Below are positions 1-7,490 of a DNA stretch of 64,000 nt, piece by piece. The stretch is taken from positions 1 to 64,000 of the forward strand of contig CALUHX010000008.1 of NCBI GenBank assembly GCA_944320555.1. The letters run 5' to 3'. The stretch comes from an uncultured Butyricimonas sp. (lineage in GTDB: Bacteria > Bacteroidota > Bacteroidia > Bacteroidales > Marinifilaceae). The translations under genes were made by a program, and so were the position numbers. The stretch's first letter is position 1. Each line of letters starts with the position of its first letter. Under the pieces are notes generated by a model, which saw only the letters and a list, made by a program, of their open reading frames with translations, was not told where the DNA came from and ran no database searches.

Positions 1-94
1 CGCGCATGGAAGTTTTGGAATAGCCTTTCTTCTCGAATTGCTGCCTGGCAATCGTCAATATCCGACCCCGTATGTCTTCTTTCAGCACTTGCAT
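1..94 (-). CDS. TetR-family transcriptional regulator, N-terminal fragment cut by window edge
   Basis: Reading leftwards from ATG at 94, 31 residues remain before the window ends. They begin MQVLKEDIRGRIL and continue with a helix ending in QQFEKKGYSKTSM, which is the first helix of a TetR DNA-binding domain (compare the FIEKGFEETSM stretch of the second TetR gene at 38952). The gene is divergent from the TolC/HlyD efflux operon, the classic arrangement for a local repressor of a drug-efflux pump. A promoter and a palindrome sit just upstream (120-134). Family assignment rests on a short stretch but the pattern is characteristic. Confidence 0.7.
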   Translation of the reverse strand, partial: MQVLKEDIRGRILTIARQQFEKKGYSKTSMR

Positions 95-119
95 ATATTA
101 ATGAGCGATGTTTTGTTTG

Positions 120-134
120 TACATTGCAAATGTA
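120..134 (-). promoter_or_regulatory. -7 box and palindromic operator for the TetR gene
   Basis: The minus strand at 134-127 reads TACATTTG, a perfect Bacteroidales -7 box, about 33 bases before the TetR start. The same bases form the palindrome TACATT-gca-AATGTA. A dyad over the core promoter of a tetR gene is the usual place for autorepression. Binding by this TetR protein is inferred. Confidence 0.5.
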
Positions 135-424
135 GTGGGGGTGAAGCTGTCCGGCAATACCCACTTTTGGGGATTTTCATTCATTTTGGGGGATAATACT
201 CACGGGAAATTGTTATTCTTACCCTGCTTTTTGCGAGGTCACAAAAAAGGAGGGCGACTTTAGGGCGGTGGTTGGACCTTTTTGTGGAATCGTGCGGGTG
301 GCGCCAGAGGACAATGCTTGCGGCTTCTTCCGAAAGTCTCTGGCAATAAGCAAGACCCGGTACGGGCGGCTGAAATGGTGATTTTTGCCGGGAGGGAGGG
401 GTTACAAACGAATGATTTTTTTCA
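135..424. other. Noncoding stretch between TetR promoter and efflux promoter
   Basis: No ORF with family-like sequence was seen on either strand. Two G-rich near-repeats (TTTTGGGGATTTTCATT and ATTTTGGGGGATAAT) lie at about 166-195. Nothing else is recognisable. Confidence 0.5.
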
Positions 425-432
425 TACCTTTG
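425..432 (+). promoter_or_regulatory. -7 box for the efflux operon
   Basis: TACCTTTG matches the Bacteroidales TAnnTTTG consensus. A weak -33-like TTAC starts 23 bases upstream (402). It is the only good plus-strand promoter before the short leader ORF and TolC. Confidence 0.55.
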
Positions 433-439
433 CCGCCGG

Positions 440-655
440 ATGGGGTCATTCAGCCCCACGAGACTGATGAGAAAAGAAAAGACAAGCGTATCAATCGACT
501 ATCGAGGCAGAGGACAATTTTTGTGGGTGTCCAAATCCAACAAGTTACATTATTTTCATGATTGGGGTGTCGCCAATTCGGATTGAGCGGCGGAAGTAGC
601 CGATCAAGCGGTTGCGGGCATTTTTCGAGAGAGTTCAATCAAATATTTACCATAA
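440..655 (+). pseudogene. Possible small leader ORF with an in-frame stop, before TolC
   Basis: Right after the promoter, a frame opens at ATG 440 (alternative ATG 467, giving MRKEKTSVSIDY...). It runs to a TGA at 584-586, then stays open for 22 more codons (ending SSIKYLP) to TAA at 653-655, nine bases before the TolC start. The residue mix (VSIDYRGRGQFLWVSKSNK, then AAEVADQAVAGIFRE) looks like a small globular protein rather than noise. If real, it is one 60-70 residue gene interrupted by a nonsense codon. The family is not recognised. It could be chance. Confidence 0.3.
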
Positions 656-664
656 TTCCACACA

Positions 665-1990
665 ATGATGAATAGATTTTCAGCGTGGGGTGCATTGTCG
701 TGCATTTTGTTATGCGCCCTGCACGCTTATTCCCAAGGGGAGCGCGAACGACAGGTGCTTACCATAGAAAAGATGTTTTCTCTCCTTGAAGAGAACGACA
801 AGGCGTTGCGCCCGGCGCAAGAGGGCGTGAAGGGAGCGCAAGAGGGACTGAAAGAAGCCAAAAACGCCCGGTTGCCGGACGTAAGCGCGTCGCTTTCCTT
901 CTTGTATATCGGCGACGGATGGATGAGCGACCGGGACTTCGGCAACGGGGCCAACGCCGACATGCCGCATTACGGGAACAATTTCTCGATAGAGGCCTCG
1001 CAGGTCATTTATGCCGGGGGTGCCGTCGCAAGCGGTGTCAAACTGGCGGAATTGGCCCGGCAGAGCGCGGAGGTGCAAGTGGAGGCGAAGCGGGGTGACG
1101 AGCGGTTTCTGCTCGTGGGCGACTACATGGACTTGTTCAAGCAGCGCAACCTGTTGGAGGTGTACGACAGTAATATCGTCCAGACGAGGCGGGTGTTGCG
1201 GGACATGCGGGCCAAGGAGAGCCAAGGGGTCGTGTTGCGGAACGACATCACCCGCTACGAGTTGCTGTTGGAAACCTTGAAGCAGGAACGCCTGCGAATC
1301 AGCAACACGGTCGAGATATTGAACACGAGGCTGGTTGTCCGTTTAGGAATGGAGGAGGGGACGGAAATCGTGCCGGACACTGCGTTGCTCCGCCGCGCCC
1401 TGCCGGAAAAAGACAGGGCGGAGTGGGTGGCGGCGGCCTCCGGGCGGTCTCATTCCCTGCGGCAGTTGGCCTTGGCCGGAAAGATGAGCAAGAGCGAGGA
1501 GGACCTCGCCCGGGCGGAGCGGCTGCCGCAAGTGGCCCTCGTCGTGGCAAACCAATTCAACGGGCCGATACTCATCGAGGTGCCGCCCATCGACAAGAAC
1601 TTCAATTATTGGTACGTGGGCGTGGGTGTCAAATACAACATCGCCTCCCTCTACAAAAGCAACAAGACCGTCAGGAAGCGGCGGTACGCCACCTTGCAAC
1701 TCGCCCGGCAATATGACGACGCATTGGAACAGACCCGCCTGCTGGTAAACGCCGAGTACGTCCGTTACCGGGAGGCCCAAGAGCAGTTGCGCTCCCGGGA
1801 GAAGAGCGTGGAGCTGGCGCGGCAGAACTACGACGTGGTGCGCAACCGCTACGCCAACGAGCTGGCCCTTGTGACCGACATGCTGGACGCCAACAACGCC
1901 AAGCTGATGGCCGAGGTGGAATTGGCGAACGCCCGCGTCTCCATCATTTTCAACTATTACAAGCTGCTTTATTTGTCAGGAAACATTTAA
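665..1990 (+). CDS. TolC-family outer-membrane efflux channel
   Basis: 441 residues. The protein would form the trimeric outer-membrane and periplasmic duct of a tripartite efflux pump. It has an N-terminal signal peptide ending near AYSQG, then two outer-membrane-efflux-protein repeats with long heptad-rich helices (for example ALRPAQEGVKGAQEGLKEAK near residues 48-67 and SREKSVELARQNYDVVRNRY near 378-397). The C-terminal repeat ends in the typical LANARVSIIFNYYKLLYLSG. The start could be the second Met (668). It lies 12 bp before the HlyD gene in an operon with it. The operon's inner-membrane partner is damaged (see 3041), so the pump may not work as a unit. Confidence 0.9.
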   Translation: MMNRFSAWGALSCILLCALHAYSQGERERQVLTIEKMFSLLEENDKALRPAQEGVKGAQEGLKEAKNARLPDVSASLSFLYIGDGWMSDRDFGNGANADMPHYGNNFSIEASQVIYAGGAVASGVKLAELARQSAEVQVEAKRGDERFLLVGDYMDLFKQRNLLEVYDSNIVQTRRVLRDMRAKESQGVVLRNDITRYELLLETLKQERLRISNTVEILNTRLVVRLGMEEGTEIVPDTALLRRALPEKDRAEWVAAASGRSHSLRQLALAGKMSKSEEDLARAERLPQVALVVANQFNGPILIEVPPIDKNFNYWYVGVGVKYNIASLYKSNKTVRKRRYATLQLARQYDDALEQTRLLVNAEYVRYREAQEQLRSREKSVELARQNYDVVRNRYANELALVTDMLDANNAKLMAEVELANARVSIIFNYYKLLYLSGNI

Positions 1991-2002
1991 AAGAAAAACA
2001 CC

Positions 2003-3037
2003 ATGAACAGAAAAATCAAGAAAGTCACCTTCAACATCATCATCGTGGCGGCGCTGCTCTGCGGCTTCGCATGGGTCGTCTCCCGCTTCGTCCACCTCGG
2101 CAGGGTGGAGTATACGGACAACGCCCAGGTGCGCCAGCACATCGTCCCCGTGAACAGCCGCGTGCAGGGCTTCATCAAGGAAATCCGCTTCGAGGAGTAC
2201 CGCCACGTGCGCAAGGGCGACACGCTGGCCATCATCGAGGACGCCGAATACCGCCTGCGAGTGGCCCAGGCCGAGGCAGACCTGCAGAACGCCCGCGTGG
2301 GCAAGACGGCCATGAACACGAGCATTTCCACGATAAGCAACAACCTCGAGGTGAGCGACGCGGGCATTGCCGAGGTGGAGGTGCTCATGCGCAACGCCGG
2401 GAAGGACTATGAACGTTACCAAAAGTTGGTGGAACAAAAGGCGGTCACCCGCCGGGAGTACGACCAAGTGAAGGCCAATTACGAGTCGTTGAAGGCGAAA
2501 TACGACATGCTGACCCGGCAGAAACGCTCCACCGCCCTCACGCGCGACGAGCAGTCGCAACGCCTGGCGCAGACCGAGGCGGGAATCAGGCTGGCGGAGG
2601 CGGCCTTGGAACTGGCCCGGCTCAACCTCTCCTACACGGTCGTCGTCGCCCCTTGCAACGGCGTGACCTCGCGCAAGGCCGTGCAGGAAGGGCAGCTCGT
2701 GCAACCCGGACAGACCCTGCTCACCCTCGTGGACGACTCCGAAATCTGGGTGTTGGCCAACTACAAGGAAACCCAGACGGCCCACATTGCCGAGGGAATG
2801 CCCGTGGACATCACCGTCGACGCCGTGCCGGGCGTCGTCTACCGCGGCCGGGTGGAGGCACTCTCGCGGGCCACGGGGGCGCAGTATTTCCTTGTTCCGC
2901 AGGACAACTCGGCGGGCAATTTCGTCAAGGTGGAGCAGCGCGTGCCCGTGAAAATCGCTTTCACCGGCGACAACTCCCCCGAGACGCTCGCCAAGTTGCG
3001 GGCAGGACTTAACGTGGAATGCGAGGTAAAATATTGA
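2003..3037 (+). CDS. HlyD/EmrA-family membrane fusion protein
   Basis: 344 residues. This periplasmic adaptor would link an inner-membrane exporter to TolC. There is one N-terminal membrane helix (residues 9-24, FNIIIVAALLCGFAWV) after a basic NRKIKK stretch. A lipoyl-like half follows (YTDNAQVRQHIVPVNSRVQGFI, about 36-57), then a long coiled-coil hairpin (about 85-205), the second lipoyl half (VVAPCNGVTSRKAVQEGQ, about 213-230) and a beta-barrel domain. The length is normal for EmrA-like proteins of DHA2 pumps. It stops three bases before the next ORF, so a DHA2 MFS exporter is expected there. Confidence 0.9.
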   Translation: MNRKIKKVTFNIIIVAALLCGFAWVVSRFVHLGRVEYTDNAQVRQHIVPVNSRVQGFIKEIRFEEYRHVRKGDTLAIIEDAEYRLRVAQAEADLQNARVGKTAMNTSISTISNNLEVSDAGIAEVEVLMRNAGKDYERYQKLVEQKAVTRREYDQVKANYESLKAKYDMLTRQKRSTALTRDEQSQRLAQTEAGIRLAEAALELARLNLSYTVVVAPCNGVTSRKAVQEGQLVQPGQTLLTLVDDSEIWVLANYKETQTAHIAEGMPVDITVDAVPGVVYRGRVEALSRATGAQYFLVPQDNSAGNFVKVEQRVPVKIAFTGDNSPETLAKLRAGLNVECEVKY

Positions 3038-3040
3038 GCC

Positions 3041-3550
3041 ATGAGCAGCGCGTTAGACCAACAGATGCGGCAGATGCCCGCCTTCAAGGAGTGGGTTCCC
3101 CTGCGGGCGAGGGCAATCACGCTTTACCTTTTCATCCTCGTGTTTCAGTTCTCCGGCGGGCTCTATGGTGCCGCCGCGGCTTGGATGGCGGGCGGGACCT
3201 CGCTCATGGCCGACGACCTCACGATGGCCGCGTGCGCCATGTCGGTGGGCGTCACCATGGCGTTTCCCGTCCTGTTTCGCCTGAAATTCCGCCTCACCAC
3301 CCGTTCCATTCTTCCGGCGGTGTGCGTCGGGCTTTTCGCCATCGGCAAGGGGGTGGGGCGGCGTTACGCCGACAGTGTCAGCGGCGGGCAGGCCATGGGG
3401 CAGAAGAACACGATTTTGGGCATTTGGCTCACCGTGACCTATCTCAACCCCACGGCGGCAATCGCCCCGTGCGCCTATGTGGTGTGGCAAAATCTGGTGA
3501 ACGCCTGGCAACTCTGGTGCAAGGAGAAGTACGGACGGCTAAAGTGGTGA
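3041..3550 (+). CDS. Chimeric membrane ORF: N-terminus of a DHA2 MFS exporter joined to C-terminus of a BASS-type transporter
   Basis: 169 residues, well short of either parent family (about 500 and 310). Residues 1 to about 100 (MSSALDQQMRQMPAFKEWVP, then two hydrophobic segments) look like the start of the EmrB-like MFS protein expected after TolC and HlyD. From about residue 101 the sequence changes to the C-terminal end of bile-acid:sodium-symporter (BASS/SBF) proteins: IGKGVGRRYADSVSGGQAMG, QKNTILGIWLTVTYLNPTAA, APCAYVVWQNLVNAWQLW. The join is in frame near 3335-3345. The simplest reading is one large deletion that removed the rest of the MFS gene, anything between, and the first three quarters of the BASS gene. 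The product has no expected transport activity. Family calls are from recall of motifs, not a search. Confidence 0.75.
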   Translation: MSSALDQQMRQMPAFKEWVPLRARAITLYLFILVFQFSGGLYGAAAAWMAGGTSLMADDLTMAACAMSVGVTMAFPVLFRLKFRLTTRSILPAVCVGLFAIGKGVGRRYADSVSGGQAMGQKNTILGIWLTVTYLNPTAAIAPCAYVVWQNLVNAWQLWCKEKYGRLKW

Positions 3551-3565
3551 TTCCCAAAAGACTTT

Positions 3566-3801
3566 CTACAGTGCCCCACCTTGGCGGTGGCAATATGCTG
3601 CAATATCGTCGACCATGGAGGCGAACGATTGTGTGTGGACATAATCATAACATAATGCCGATCAATGAAATCTATACCCTTAAATCGACTCAGGTAATTG
3701 AAAGCCTGCTTCATTGTCAGTCCGTATTTGCGTCCGAATTCCAAAATGAAAATCACGGTCCACTCTAATTTATCTTTCATGTCGTACTTCATAACGCTCA
3801 T
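3566..3801 (-). pseudogene. DUF3791-family gene, frameshifted by a TTATG repeat
   Basis: From ATG 3801 (or 3792) the protein reads MSVMKYDMKDKLEWTVIF, then YGLTMKQAFNYLSRFKGIDF and IDRHY. This is the pattern of small DUF3791 proteins, which often sit beside DUF3990 genes. After IDRHY the frame goes wrong, but the neighbouring frame carries the family's natural ending YVHTQSFASMVDDIAAYCHR followed by QGGAL and a stop at 3566-3568. On the minus strand the break reads CA-TTATG-TTATG-A-TTATG-TCC. Removing one TTATG unit restores a continuous ORF of about 77 codons. No DUF3990 partner is seen. A slipped-strand (phase-variable) switch is possible; a dead gene is equally possible. Confidence 0.7.
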
Positions 3802-3832
3802 TGTTGATGTGATGTAAAAGAAACTATATTGG

Positions 3833-3883
3833 CAAAGATAGCATACATATGATTTCGTTTGATTACTATTGAATGCAAAGGTA
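3833..3883 (-). promoter_or_regulatory. Tandem -7 boxes for the DUF3791 gene
   Basis: On the minus strand there is TATCTTTG at 3840-3833 and TACCTTTG at 3883-3876, both perfect TAnnTTTG boxes. The nearer is about 32 bases before the gene start. Confidence 0.5.
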
Positions 3884-3968
3884 GGAATCATATTTTTCGG
3901 CCAAAGTTTTGTAATTAAATGACGTATAAAAGATGTTTTTCGTGCTCATTTTACCGTTCTGCTGCGTA

Positions 3969-3989
3969 ATTATCATTTCTAATGATAAT
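3969..3989. promoter_or_regulatory. Perfect 9-bp inverted repeat upstream of the lipoprotein promoter
   Basis: ATTATCATT-TCT-AATGATAAT, followed by a run of seven Ts. It lies 13 bases before the -33 element of the lipoprotein gene. It could be an operator (the GATAAT/ATTATC words recall Fur-type sites) or an AT-rich terminator. The sequence does not decide between them. Confidence 0.4.
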
Positions 3990-4001
3990 TTTTTTGTTAG
4001 A

Positions 4002-4036
4002 TTTGGTTATAGGGAATGATTATTTCCATAATTTTG
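4002..4036 (+). promoter_or_regulatory. Bacteroidales promoter for the small lipoprotein
   Basis: A -33 TTTG (4002-4005) and a -7 TAATTTTG (4029-4036) at standard spacing, about 90 bases upstream of the ATG at 4125. Confidence 0.6.
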
Positions 4037-4124
4037 CAGAAAGGAGCCTAAAACAGAAAGGAGGTTAATAGCAATAGGCTGCGAGAGATTGTGTTTATAT
4101 TGTTAATTTTTAAAATCAAATGTT

Positions 4125-4355
4125 ATGAGGCAAACGTTTTTTATTTTGTCCGTCTTATTTTTGTGGATGGCCTGTGACGAAGTGAACAAAGAAACCGTTG
4201 ACGAACAAATTTCGACGGAAGAGAAGGTTCGACTGCTAAACGAGCGAACAGGATTGGAATGGAAAGAAGTGAATACGGATAGCTTGAGAAATTTGGAAAT
4301 GTTGTATATTCCTTATGATTCGCTTATTAAATGGGATTGGAGTGGAAGTGAGTAA
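4125..4355 (+). CDS. Small lipoprotein, 5' part of a broken gene
   Basis: 76 residues. The signal peptide has a lipobox (FLWMAC, Cys 17), then a charged segment (EEKVRLLNERTGLEWKEV) ending RNLEMLYIPYDSLIKWDWSG and a stop. The last 20 residues reappear, slightly changed, at the start of the next frame because of a 74-bp-offset duplication. The original gene was probably one continuous lipoprotein of about 240 residues. Family not recognised. Confidence 0.6.
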   Translation: MRQTFFILSVLFLWMACDEVNKETVDEQISTEEKVRLLNERTGLEWKEVNTDSLRNLEMLYIPYDSLIKWDWSGSE

Positions 4356-4410
4356 ACGTGAGAAATTTGGGAATGTTGTATATTCCCTATGATTCACTTA
4401 TGAGCATGGA
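4287..4410 (+). repeat. Imperfect direct duplication, 74-bp offset
   Basis: The stretch beginning AGAAATTTGGAAATGTTG at 4287 recurs with a few changes at 4361 (AGAAATTTGGGAATGTTG). The similarity holds for about 50 bases. The 74-bp offset is not a multiple of three, so the copies lie in different frames. Confidence 0.75.
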
Positions 4411-4875
4411 TTGGACACAAAGTAGAGCTCTTGGAAAAAAAGATTCCACCACAATCGCTTCTTATGAGCATAGTGATTTAATTTGGCAATCTTCAAAAGA
4501 TGCAATTGCAAATATGAATGGAAGTGTTTTTGGAGTTAAATATAAATTTCCATTTAAGTTTTATTTGACTTACAATGTACTTGTAAAGAATGGGTATTGG
4601 TGGGATACAAGTTTGCAGTTTGATATAGGAGAGTTACTTCTTGGTGGACCGGTAGGGGAGCTTTCAATTATCCCTGGCAGCATAAAAAAATTTTCGATTC
4701 TGATAATAGATATATCATTGAGTTCAATGCAAACTGTATTGTTAAGACGATAGTTGATGGAAAGGAGTTCTTTATAGATTTTTTATTGACATATAACTTG
4801 GATTTTGATATTTATCCAACGTATAGGTTTGGAGATAATATGAGGCATAAGCTTACCTTGACAATACGATTTTAA
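4358..4875 (+). pseudogene. 3' part of the broken lipoprotein gene, with a second frameshift
   Basis: The frame opens with GTG 4358 (RNLGMLYIPYDSLMSMDW) and runs through VKYKFPFKFYLTYNVLVKNG and YWWDTSLQFDIGELLLGGP. It then leaves the coding pattern and stops at 4753. A neighbouring frame continues convincingly from about 4655 (AFNYPWQHKKIFDSDN, then VDGKEFFIDFLLTYNLDFDI) to a TAA at 4873-4875. One indel near the G-rich GGTAGGGG at about 4650 explains the switch. With the upstream duplication this gene carries two lesions. Aromatic, strand-like segments suggest a beta-rich envelope protein; no family recognised. Confidence 0.6.
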
Positions 4876-4890
4876 TCTATTATCGCATTG

Positions 4891-4920
4891 AAAAAGGGTG
4901 CGTCTAACGCACCCTTTTTT
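4891..4920. terminator. Bidirectional intrinsic terminator
   Basis: A 13-bp hairpin, AAAAAGGGTGCGT-cta-ACGCACCCTTTTT, with A and T tails. It sits between the convergent lipoprotein pseudogene and the DPP IV gene. Confidence 0.85.
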
Positions 4921-4935
4921 CAGTCTGTCAATTGT

Positions 4936-7353
4936 TTATCGGCGGGGGAGGTCGACGGAGGTCTCCTGCCGCCCGAGAAGGTGGAGGGAGAAGTAGTCGA
5001 CGAGCCGCCAGTAGAAATATTCGTCCATGTCGCCGAAGCCGTGGCGTTGGCCGGGGAGGATGAGCATGTCGAAGCGTTTGCCCGCCCGGATGAGCGCATT
5101 GACGACGCGGAGGGTGTTGGCCGGGTGGACGTTGTTGTCGATGTCGCCGTGCACGAGGAGCAGGTGGCCCTTGAGGCGCGCGGCTATCTCGGGGTTGGTG
5201 GCGATTTTGTAGGAAAAAGTGGTGTCGCCCTGCTCGGAGACGACTTCCTTGACGCCGTGGTGGGTCTCGCTCCACCAGCGGTTGTAGATGCGGTTGTCGT
5301 GGTTGCCGGCGCAGGAGACGGCGGCCTTGAAGAAGTCGGGATATTGGAACATGGCCGCCGTGGACATGAATCCGCCGCCGGAATGGCCGTGTATGCCGAC
5401 GCGGGTGATGTCGATGTAGGGATGGCGGGCGGCCAATTGCTCGATGGCCCGCTTGTGGTCGGCGAGGGGATAGTCGCGCATGTTGCCGTAGCCGTAGTTA
5501 TGATACCATTTGGAGCGGGAGGGGTGTCCGCCGCGCTGTCCCACGGTGATGACGATGAATCCGGCCTGGGCGAGACGGTCCGTGCGCACGCTCATGCGGG
5601 TGAAGGGATAGGTGACGGCCTCCACCTGCGGTCCCGGGTACACGTAGTCGATGATGGGGTACGTCTTGGTGGAGTCGAAGTCGAAAGGTTTGTACATCAC
5701 GCCGTAGAGGTCGGTGACCCCGTCGGCGGCCTTCACTGTGAAAGGCTCGGGGAAGCGGTATCCGGCGGCGAAGAGCTGGGAGAAGTCGCTCTCCTGGATG
5801 GTCATCACTTTCCGTCCGTCGCGGTCGAGCAGGTCGGCGCAGGGGACGGTGTTCACGCGGGAGTAGTTGTCGACGATGAAGCGGGCGTCGTCGTCAATCT
5901 CGGAACGGTGGAAATAGTCGCCCCGGGTGAGCTGCTTCAGCCCGCTGCCGTCGAGGTTGACGCGGTAGAGGTGGGTGTAGTAGGGGTTCTCTTCCGGGTT
6001 GCGGCCGTTAGCCACGAAGTAGACCACGCCCGCCTTCTCGTCCACGCGCAACACTTCCTCCACGTGCCACGGTCCCTCGGTGACGCGGTTGAGCAGGGTG
6101 CCGTCCTCGGCATATAAATAAAGGTGGGCCCAGCCGTCGCGCTCGCTCCATTGGATGAGCCGCTTGCCTCCGTCGAGGATGTGGACGGGGCGGGTCTCCT
6201 GATAGGTGTTCATGCGCTCGCGGACAACGGGGACCACGGAGTCGGCTCCGACGGTGTAGCTGCAGAGGTCGACGCGGTGGAGGTCGCGGCTGGAGCGGGT
6301 GAGGTAGAAGCGGTCGTTGTCGCCCTGCCACACGGCATGGCGGTATTCCGCGTCACGTTGCCGCTGGTCGAGAGGACGGAATTCAAGTCCCAAGCTTTGG
6401 TTCTTGTAGGCGGCCACGCGCACGTCCTTGCGGCTGTTGTCCGTCATGTCGAACACGTGGAGGTGCTCCACGGGAGCCTCCATCTCGCCGGGCATTTGGT
6501 ATTTGTAGGTTTCCAAGGTGGGGCGGGGAGAGGCGAGGGCGTTGATGACCCACAGCTCTTTCACTTGGCGGTTGTCGACGGCTATCGTGGCAAAATGGCG
6601 GGAGTCGGGCGACCAGCAGCCCCAGGCATAGCGGCGGCTGCCGTCGCAGAGCGTGTCGGTGTTCAGCAGGCTGTAGGGGATGCCGTATCCGAAGTCGGGC
6701 GTGCCGTCGGTGGTCAGCTGGATTTCGACGATGGTGCTGTCCTTTTCGTCGCGACGGGCTTTCTCATAGTCCTCGATGCTCATGCGGTAGAGGTTGCAGT
6801 CCTTGGCGTAGACGACGCTTTTGCCGTCGGGCGACACGTTGCCCCAGCGGAGGCGTTTGGGTTCTTTCTCTTGGTCTTTCAAGTGTGTGAGTTCCCGGGT
6901 GTCGAGGTCGTAGGAGAAGTAGAAGATTTCCTTGCCGTCGGGTTTGCCGGTGGAGTCTTTCTTTTCCCGGGAGGATGCCACCTCGAAGGTGAAGGTGCGG
7001 CCGTCCTCTTTGGCCTTGAGGTTGCGGATGGGCAAGTGGCGGGCCTCGAAGGGGTCTTGCACGATTTCAGTGAGGCGGGCGGCCATGTCTTCCCGGTCGA
7101 AAAGGAGTTCCTTTCGTTTCTTGTCGGGGTCGACGACATACCAAAAGTCACCCTCGCTTGTTTTGTACTGATACCAAAAGCGGCTCCCCTGTTGGAACCA
7201 ATGCGGGTCCACGTAAGTGGAGAACAACATGTTGCGTAATTTGTCCGCTGTGAATTTCTCGGCCTGCAGATAACCGGGCAGCCGGTCTTGCGCCCCGGCA
7301 GGCAATGCGCACAAGCCGCCGATGACACAGACGGCCATGAAGAATTTTCTCAT
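4936..7353 (-). CDS. S9-family dipeptidyl peptidase IV-like serine peptidase
   Basis: 805 residues from ATG 7353. The frame stays open upstream, but this Met starts a clear signal peptide (MRKFFMAVCVIGGLCALPAG). An exported peptidase that clips dipeptides, often after proline or alanine, is expected. The N-terminal half is a DPP IV-type beta-propeller (DPP_IV_N). The C-terminal half is an alpha/beta hydrolase with nucleophile motif GHSGGGF, acid motif VHGDIDNNVHPANT and final histidine in PGQRHGFGDMDEYF. The order Ser-Asp-His and the size fit S9B. The nucleophile context GHSGG differs from the GWSYGG of classical DPP IV, so specificity is uncertain. Confidence 0.88.
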   Translation of the reverse strand: MRKFFMAVCVIGGLCALPAGAQDRLPGYLQAEKFTADKLRNMLFSTYVDPHWFQQGSRFWYQYKTSEGDFWYVVDPDKKRKELLFDREDMAARLTEIVQDPFEARHLPIRNLKAKEDGRTFTFEVASSREKKDSTGKPDGKEIFYFSYDLDTRELTHLKDQEKEPKRLRWGNVSPDGKSVVYAKDCNLYRMSIEDYEKARRDEKDSTIVEIQLTTDGTPDFGYGIPYSLLNTDTLCDGSRRYAWGCWSPDSRHFATIAVDNRQVKELWVINALASPRPTLETYKYQMPGEMEAPVEHLHVFDMTDNSRKDVRVAAYKNQSLGLEFRPLDQRQRDAEYRHAVWQGDNDRFYLTRSSRDLHRVDLCSYTVGADSVVPVVRERMNTYQETRPVHILDGGKRLIQWSERDGWAHLYLYAEDGTLLNRVTEGPWHVEEVLRVDEKAGVVYFVANGRNPEENPYYTHLYRVNLDGSGLKQLTRGDYFHRSEIDDDARFIVDNYSRVNTVPCADLLDRDGRKVMTIQESDFSQLFAAGYRFPEPFTVKAADGVTDLYGVMYKPFDFDSTKTYPIIDYVYPGPQVEAVTYPFTRMSVRTDRLAQAGFIVITVGQRGGHPSRSKWYHNYGYGNMRDYPLADHKRAIEQLAARHPYIDITRVGIHGHSGGGFMSTAAMFQYPDFFKAAVSCAGNHDNRIYNRWWSETHHGVKEVVSEQGDTTFSYKIATNPEIAARLKGHLLLVHGDIDNNVHPANTLRVVNALIRAGKRFDMLILPGQRHGFGDMDEYFYWRLVDYFSLHLLGRQETSVDLPRR

Positions 7354-7425
7354 ATCTTTTTCCGTTGAATTAAGTTTAAGTTTTCGCCAAAAATAACAAA
7401 TTATTGCTTTTGCCCCAAATCGAGG
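7335..7425. repeat. Copy 1 of a duplicated leader and promoter segment (copy 2 at about 8475-8558)
   Basis: The first codons and upstream DNA of the DPP IV gene closely match those of the hydrolase gene at 8492. Both encode M(R/K)KFFMAV and share CCGTTGAATTAAGTTT-like, CGCCAAAA, CAAATTATT-like and TTTTGCCCCAAAT-like words in the same order. Similarity by eye is roughly three quarters identity. Confidence 0.65.
7388..7395 (-). promoter_or_regulatory. -7 box for DPP IV
   Basis: Minus strand TATTTTTG, the counterpart of TACTTTTG before the hydrolase gene, about 35 bases from the ATG. Confidence 0.5.
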
Positions 7426-7490
7426 ACAACGCAAGAAAACATTGTCGGTTTTCCGAGGGCGGATGTCATGTTCACGCCGTTGGAGCGTCG

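Larger units (their letters stand above)
3884..4124. other. AT-rich intergenic region with regulatory dyad and promoter
   Basis: No coding sequence was seen between the DUF3791 promoters and the lipoprotein gene. It holds the 3969-3989 dyad and the promoter at 4002-4036, described separately. Confidence 0.6.

Noticed and set aside
4888-7239. Long plus-strand ORFs of 409 and 371 codons opposite the DPP IV gene
   Set aside because: Low-complexity Val/Gly/Ala-rich translations mirror the GC-rich third positions of the minus-strand gene. No start context or family pattern.
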